DNA from: Gammaproteobacteria bacterium
GTDB lineage: Bacteria; Pseudomonadota; Gammaproteobacteria; BMS3Bbin11
DNA: 9,546 nucleotides
NCBI GenBank assembly: GCA_030617565.1
Contig: JAUWVE010000052.1
Span: forward strand, 1 to 9,546
Direction of reading: 5' to 3'
Within the stretch, counting starts at the first letter, position 1. The number at the start of each line of letters is the position of its first letter. The position numbers and the translations under genes were made by a program. This document shows, piece by piece, positions 6,286 through 9,546 of this stretch. A model generated the notes under the pieces. The model saw nothing but the letters and a program-made list of their open reading frames with translations, searched no databases and had not been told where the DNA came from.

Positions 6286-6810
6286 ATGTTGTTTATATCA
6301 AGTAAGCCACAGTTCCCGGCTGCAGGTTTTTCTCTTTCTTTTTTGTTAATAGTTCTTTTTTCGGCTGCACTGCTTTTACCTGCAGGTTCGTACGCTGCTG
6401 ATGATCAGTCATCTGAAGAACAGGGTGAGCTGAAGTTTCCAGGGGAAGAAACAGATAACAAACTGCTCTACCACTTCAACAAGTCTGACGAGACCTATCA
6501 GCTTGCCGTTTTGAACACTATCCGCAACATGTTACGTAAATACGGCGATGACATTAAAATTGTTGTTTCAGTGATGGGGCCGGGCATTCACATGCTGCTT
6601 AAAGAGCCTGGTGTGCCGGTCATTCCAGCTGTCCGCGACCAGGTAGCAAGTCTTGCCTTTTATGGTGTTGAATTTCATGCCTGCGGCAATACACTGATTA
6701 CATTACATAAGGAAGAAAAGGATGTGCTTGAATTTGCCTCAGTTGTTGAGGCCGGCGTGTCAGACCTGATGCTATTACAGCAGCAGGGTTATGCCTATAT
6801 CAGCTGGTAG
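6286..6810 (+). CDS. Exported DsrE/DsrF-like family protein
   Basis: The product has 174 residues from the ATG at 6286. That start is preferred over the in-frame TTG at 6262 because GAGG (6274-6277) sits 8 bases before it and would otherwise be inside the gene. A Sec signal peptide is evident: Lys7, hydrophobic core about 15-31, likely cleavage after Ala37 (SYA, then AD). The mature part resembles the DsrE superfamily: LLYHFNKSD near its start, a central VVVSV-type strand (IKIVVSVMGPGIHML), the conserved CGNTL with Cys133, and a C-terminal GVSDLMLLQQQGYAYI. DsrE-fold proteins such as TusBCD and DsrEFH bind sulfane sulfur on cysteine, but most are cytoplasmic; this one should be periplasmic. 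It precedes a symporter gene by 38 bp. Family is fairly secure; substrate and partner are unknown. Confidence 0.82.
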   Translation: MLFISSKPQFPAAGFSLSFLLIVLFSAALLLPAGSYAADDQSSEEQGELKFPGEETDNKLLYHFNKSDETYQLAVLNTIRNMLRKYGDDIKIVVSVMGPGIHMLLKEPGVPVIPAVRDQVASLAFYGVEFHACGNTLITLHKEEKDVLEFASVVEAGVSDLMLLQQQGYAYISW

Positions 6811-6848
6811 TCCTGAACAACAAAATAATATTAAAACAGGGAGTGGCA

Positions 6849-8207
6849 ATGATTGAAGCGCTGACAATCTTTACCGGCAAGGTGTCCGGTATCTTATGGG
6901 GAAGTCCCCTTACATTGCTTGCGCTGCTGGGTACTGGAGTTTACCTGACTATCCGCTTACGTTTCGTACAGCTAAGCGGGTTTAAACATTCATTCCAGCT
7001 GATAAGCGGCAAGTATGACCATCCTGATGACCATGGTGAAGTTTCACACTTTCAGGCACTTGCTACGGCTCTTTCTGCAACCATAGGCACAGGTAATATT
7101 GCCGGTGTGGCTACGGCCATTTCGCTGGGTGGTCCCGGGGCCCTGTTCTGGATGTGGATTACCGCGTTCATTGGCATGGCAACCAAATTTACAGAATGTA
7201 CATTGTCGCTGAAATTTCGTGAAATAGATGACAATGGGCAGGTAGCAGGCGGTCCGATGTACACGCTGCTGCATGGCTTAAAGATGAAAAAAACAGCAAT
7301 GGCCTTTGCTTTTTTTGCACTGATTGCCTCTTTTGGGATAGGCAATATGGTGCAGGCCAACTCAGTGGTTGATGGACTGATTTATCTTCATCCTGAAGCT
7401 AAAGAATATGCCTGGGTAATCGGCCTGGTAATGGCTGTTTTGGTGGGGCTGGTGATTATCGGCGGTGTCCGCCGTATCGCCAGGGTGGCCAGTACCATCG
7501 TTCCCTTTATGGCGCTGATGTATATCACTGCTGCTATGATCGTTCTGTTTAACAATATTTCTGAAATTCCTGCTGCATTCTCAACTATTTTTACCTATGC
7601 CATGAACCCCTGGGCAGTGGGTGGCGCAGCAGTCGGTGAGGCGATACGCTGGGGTGTTGCACGAGGCCTGTTTTCGAATGAAGCAGGTCTTGGTTCTGCG
7701 CCAATTGCGCACGCCGCAGCAAAAACGAAGGAACCAGTAAGAGAGGGGCTGGTGGCGATGATGGGGCCGTTCATTGATACGCTTGTAGTGTGTAGTATGA
7801 CCGGACTGGTTATTATTGTAACCGGCAGTTACATAGATCGACCTGAAGAGATGGTCGGTGCAGCCTTAACTGCTGCAGCTTTTAGCAGTGAGCTGGGTGA
7901 GGGCGGGGCTGTTGTGGTCGGTGTTGGCTTAAGCCTGTTTGCCTTTTCGACTATTATCGCCTGGTCATACTATGGTGACCGGTCAGCCAAATTTTTGTTT
8001 GGTGAAAAAGCGGTGATGCCGTACAGGGTAATATATACCCTGGCAGTCATTATTGGTGCAGCTGTTCCATTGCAGCTGGTCTGGAATATCGCCGATATCA
8101 CCAATCTGTTAATGGCGCTGCCGAATCTACTCAGTCTTATCCTGCTTGCCGGACTTGTACGTAAATTACAGAAGAAGTATTTCATCTCGCATCGCTCTGA
8201 AAGCTGA
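6849..8207 (+). CDS. Sodium:alanine/glycine symporter (AGCS family)
   Basis: The product is a 452-residue inner-membrane protein with about ten or eleven hydrophobic segments. AGCS carriers import alanine or glycine with sodium ions. Family motifs are clear: GTGNIAG at 80-86, GGPGALFWMW at 94-103, VAGGPMY at 132-138, and FSNEAGLGSAPIAHAAA from 275, followed by a segment with MMGPFIDTL. A late YYGDRSAKFLFG motif is also typical. The ATG at 6849 is chosen over a GTG at 6843 because AGGGAG (6838-6843) is an ideal ribosome-binding site for the ATG and overlaps the GTG. The exact amino acid cannot be told from sequence. It lies 38 bp after the DsrE-like gene and 24 bp before nadC, suggesting one transcript. 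Confidence 0.93.
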   Translation: MIEALTIFTGKVSGILWGSPLTLLALLGTGVYLTIRLRFVQLSGFKHSFQLISGKYDHPDDHGEVSHFQALATALSATIGTGNIAGVATAISLGGPGALFWMWITAFIGMATKFTECTLSLKFREIDDNGQVAGGPMYTLLHGLKMKKTAMAFAFFALIASFGIGNMVQANSVVDGLIYLHPEAKEYAWVIGLVMAVLVGLVIIGGVRRIARVASTIVPFMALMYITAAMIVLFNNISEIPAAFSTIFTYAMNPWAVGGAAVGEAIRWGVARGLFSNEAGLGSAPIAHAAAKTKEPVREGLVAMMGPFIDTLVVCSMTGLVIIVTGSYIDRPEEMVGAALTAAAFSSELGEGGAVVVGVGLSLFAFSTIIAWSYYGDRSAKFLFGEKAVMPYRVIYTLAVIIGAAVPLQLVWNIADITNLLMALPNLLSLILLAGLVRKLQKKYFISHRSES

Positions 8208-8231
8208 TCTCACGTCTTTCTATCCGTATCA

Positions 8232-9077
8232 ATGATTAATATTGAACTGCTCAATACTGCCGAGATAGAGGCAAGCGTACGTGTGGCGCTTGATGAGGAT
8301 ATTGGCAGTGGTGATCTGACCGCGGGTCTTGTGAATGATGAGCGGGTAAGCGCAAAGCTGATTTGCCGGGAACAGGCCATATTGAGCGGACGACCCTGGT
8401 TTGAAGCCTGTTTTAACATGCTTGACGAGTCTATCACTATCGACTGGCTGTTCGATGATGGTGCGCTGATGCAAAGTAATGATATCGTTTGCCGGATACA
8501 AGGATCAGCGAGGGCTATTCTGACGGCTGAGCGCACGGCGATTAATTATCTGCAGACACTTTCCGGGGTGGCAACAACGACGAGAACCTATGTTGATGCG
8601 GTTGCAGGCACGGGATGCAAAATTCTTGATACACGAAAAACCGTGCCAGGTTTACGCAAGGCGGAGAAATATGCGGTGAGTTGCGGTGGTGGCCATAATC
8701 ACCGCATCGGTCTATATGATGCGGTATTGATAAAAGAGAACCATATTCACGCAGCGGGTTCTATTTGTGAAGCATTAAAACTGGCAACTGAAAGTATCGA
8801 TTCCAATGTAATGGTTGAAATTGAAGTAGAGAATATGGAGCAGCTGGTTCAGGCCATAGAATGTGGTGCCAGCAGAGTTTTACTCGATAATTTTTCCCTT
8901 TCTGCGCTGCCGGAGGCAGTAAACATTGCCGGTGACAGGGTGGAAACAGAGGTTTCCGGTAATGTCACGTTGGAAAATGTGAATAGTATTGCCAGTTGTG
9001 GGGTTAATTTTGTATCGATCGGGGCGTTAACAAAAAATATTCAGGCCATCGATTTCTCACTGCTGTTTGTTATTTAA
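8232..9077 (+). CDS. nadC: Nicotinate-nucleotide pyrophosphorylase (quinolinate phosphoribosyltransferase)
   Basis: The product has 281 residues, full length. NadC joins quinolinate to phosphoribosyl pyrophosphate, releasing CO2 and pyrophosphate, to give nicotinate mononucleotide in de novo NAD synthesis. Motifs are in order: DEDIGSGDLT at 21-30, LTAERTAINYLQ..SGVAT at 97-115, DTRKTVPGLR at 133-142, GGGHNHRIGL at 152-161, IKENH at 167-171, VLLDNF at 216-221 and a late SIGALT. Residues corresponding to the substrate-binding Arg, His and Lys positions are present (Arg101, Arg135, His157, Arg158, Lys168). No start exists upstream, because the next in-frame codon of note is the TGA of the symporter gene (8205-8207). 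There is no obvious Shine-Dalgarno sequence, so translation may depend on coupling to the upstream gene 24 bp away. Confidence 0.97.
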   Translation: MINIELLNTAEIEASVRVALDEDIGSGDLTAGLVNDERVSAKLICREQAILSGRPWFEACFNMLDESITIDWLFDDGALMQSNDIVCRIQGSARAILTAERTAINYLQTLSGVATTTRTYVDAVAGTGCKILDTRKTVPGLRKAEKYAVSCGGGHNHRIGLYDAVLIKENHIHAAGSICEALKLATESIDSNVMVEIEVENMEQLVQAIECGASRVLLDNFSLSALPEAVNIAGDRVETEVSGNVTLENVNSIASCGVNFVSIGALTKNIQAIDFSLLFVI

Positions 9078-9137
9078 AACAGTAATTTATTTCTGCTATC
9101 TAATCAAAAACACTAAATATTTTAAGGATTATTTCTA

Positions 9138-9153
9138 TCAGGGATTACCCTGA
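9138..9153. repeat. Perfect hairpin after nadC
   Basis: TCAGGG (9138-9143) and CCCTGA (9148-9153) pair around an ATTA loop, 60 bp after the nadC stop. No T-run follows on either strand, so a canonical intrinsic terminator is not supported. It may stabilise the nadC mRNA 3' end, or be an operator upstream of the promoter at 9180. Confidence 0.45.
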
Positions 9154-9179
9154 GACGGGAACAATTGTACTCAGGTGTC

Positions 9180-9208
9180 TTGACTATATTAGGAAATCAT
9201 TATATTAT
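9180..9208 (+). promoter_or_regulatory. Sigma-70-type promoter for the Gly-X protein gene
   Basis: TTGACT at 9180-9185 (five of six to TTGACA), a 17-base spacer and TATTAT at 9203-9208 (five of six to TATAAT) make the best housekeeping-type promoter in the window. Transcription would start near 9215, giving a leader of about 105 nt. A strong constitutive-type promoter suits an abundant structural protein. Confidence 0.7.
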
Positions 9209-9214
9209 ATTTCC
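9192..9214. promoter_or_regulatory. Candidate operator overlapping the 9180 promoter
   Basis: GGAAAT (9192-9197) and ATTTCC (9209-9214) are inverted copies separated by 11 A/T-rich bases that contain the -10 box. A dimeric regulator bound here would block the promoter. The repeat is read directly; a regulator is inferred and none is encoded nearby. Confidence 0.3.
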
Positions 9215-9319
9215 ACGATATAGCTTCGCTGTGAGGTTACGGTTGAAGTCGGTGAACGACAGCATGTTGACTGACTTTATCCTCTATATCAAATTAAACA
9301 ATTTTAGGAGATTTAACTG

Positions 9320-9546
9320 ATGAAACTTGTACAGGTAGTATCAATTGCAGCTCTGATGAGCATGTCTGCCGCTTCTTCTGCTTTTTGGGGCAACGGTTAT
9401 GATAACAGCTATGGCAACGGTTCTGGTGCTGGTTCTGGCTATGGTTCTGGTGACGGTTATGGCCGTGGCGACGGTTCCGGTTACGGTTCTGGCTATGGTG
9501 ATACACGTGGTTCTGGCCGTGGTTATGGCGACACCGACATGGACGG
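9320..9546 (+). CDS. Secreted Gly-X repeat protein, sulfur globule protein-like, partial
   Basis: The frame opens at the ATG at 9320, 9 bases after AGGAG (9306-9310), and is cut by the window end after 75 codons. Residues 1-21 are a Sec signal peptide with likely cleavage after SSA, leaving a mature start FWGNGY. The mature part seen is about 39% Gly, with Ser, Tyr and Asp next at about 13% each, and no Cys. Gly falls on every second residue from 32 to 60 without a break. A 15-bp coding repeat recurs at 9431-9445 and 9485-9499. Small secreted Gly/aromatic-rich proteins of this kind include the envelope proteins of sulfur globules in Allochromatium vinosum. That identity is inferred from composition, the signal peptide and the DsrE-like neighbour. 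Another Gly-rich surface or structural protein is the main alternative. Confidence 0.6.
   Translation, partial: MKLVQVVSIAALMSMSAASSAFWGNGYDNSYGNGSGAGSGYGSGDGYGRGDGSGYGSGYGDTRGSGRGYGDTDMD

Noticed and set aside
6843..6848. GTG start for the symporter
   Set aside because: The GTG overlaps the AGGGAG ribosome-binding site that serves the ATG at 6849.
9231..9320. 29-codon frame starting GTG and ending TGA, overlapping the ATG of the Gly-X gene by one base
   Set aside because: The TGATG overlap hints at translational coupling, but there is no ribosome-binding site before the GTG or its internal ATG, and the composition is unremarkable. It is probably chance.
9334..9342. GGTAGTATC inside the Gly-X gene, identical to 9 bases of the inverted-repeat arm at 6226
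   Set aside because: It is a single half-copy within the signal-peptide codons. A 9-base match in a window this size is not surprising.
9294..9506. Minus-strand frame rich in His, Asn and Arg opposite the Gly-X gene
   Set aside because: Its composition is the mirror of the Gly-X codon repeats, and it has no promoter or ribosome-binding site.

Overview
The window looks like chromosomal DNA from a gammaproteobacterium that probably oxidises reduced sulfur. The gammaproteobacterial call rests on the nadK / hrcA-grpE-dnaK-dnaJ arrangement, on sigma-32-type heat-shock promoters combined with an HrcA repressor, and on REP-like palindromes with a GTGG-type head. The sulfur lifestyle is inferred from an exported DsrE-fold protein and a secreted, strictly alternating glycine-X protein that resembles sulfur globule envelope proteins. 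Base composition is moderate and fairly uniform, and no insertion sequence, phage gene, tRNA, rRNA or CRISPR array was seen.

Positions 1-684 (minus strand) hold the N-terminal three quarters of NAD kinase, cut by the window edge. It diverges across a 183-bp promoter region from a heat-shock cluster on the plus strand: hrcA (868-1905), grpE (2001-2573), dnaK (2724-4646) and dnaJ (4730-5854). A near-perfect sigma-32 promoter lies between hrcA and grpE, and a second, weaker one lies before dnaK. The second abuts a 67-bp inverted repeat built from heptamers. Two small hairpins, one ending in a terminator-like T-run, separate dnaK from dnaJ. No CIRCE operator (the HrcA site) was found.

Positions 5855-6285 contain no gene. 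They carry a degenerate dispersed repeat, a head-to-head pair of REP elements whose stems show a compensatory base change, and a perfect 11-bp inverted repeat just before the next gene.

The second gene group, all plus strand, is a periplasmic DsrE-like protein (6286-6810), a sodium:alanine/glycine symporter (6849-8207) and nadC (8232-9077). Spacings of 38 and 24 bp suggest co-transcription. After a 242-bp spacer with a strong sigma-70-type promoter, the window ends inside the gene for the exported Gly-X repeat protein (9320 onward).

GrpE, DnaK and DnaJ form one folding machine: GrpE exchanges nucleotide on DnaK, and DnaJ delivers substrates and stimulates its ATPase. HrcA is a repressor of chaperone genes, probably acting on sites outside this window. 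NadK and NadC both act in NAD(P) synthesis but are not co-transcribed. The DsrE-like and Gly-X proteins both carry Sec signal peptides, so both would act outside the cytoplasm. No wholly new system is demonstrated. The least explained elements are the repeat structures at 2580-2646, 6021-6105 and 6226-6257 and the exported sulfur-type proteins.
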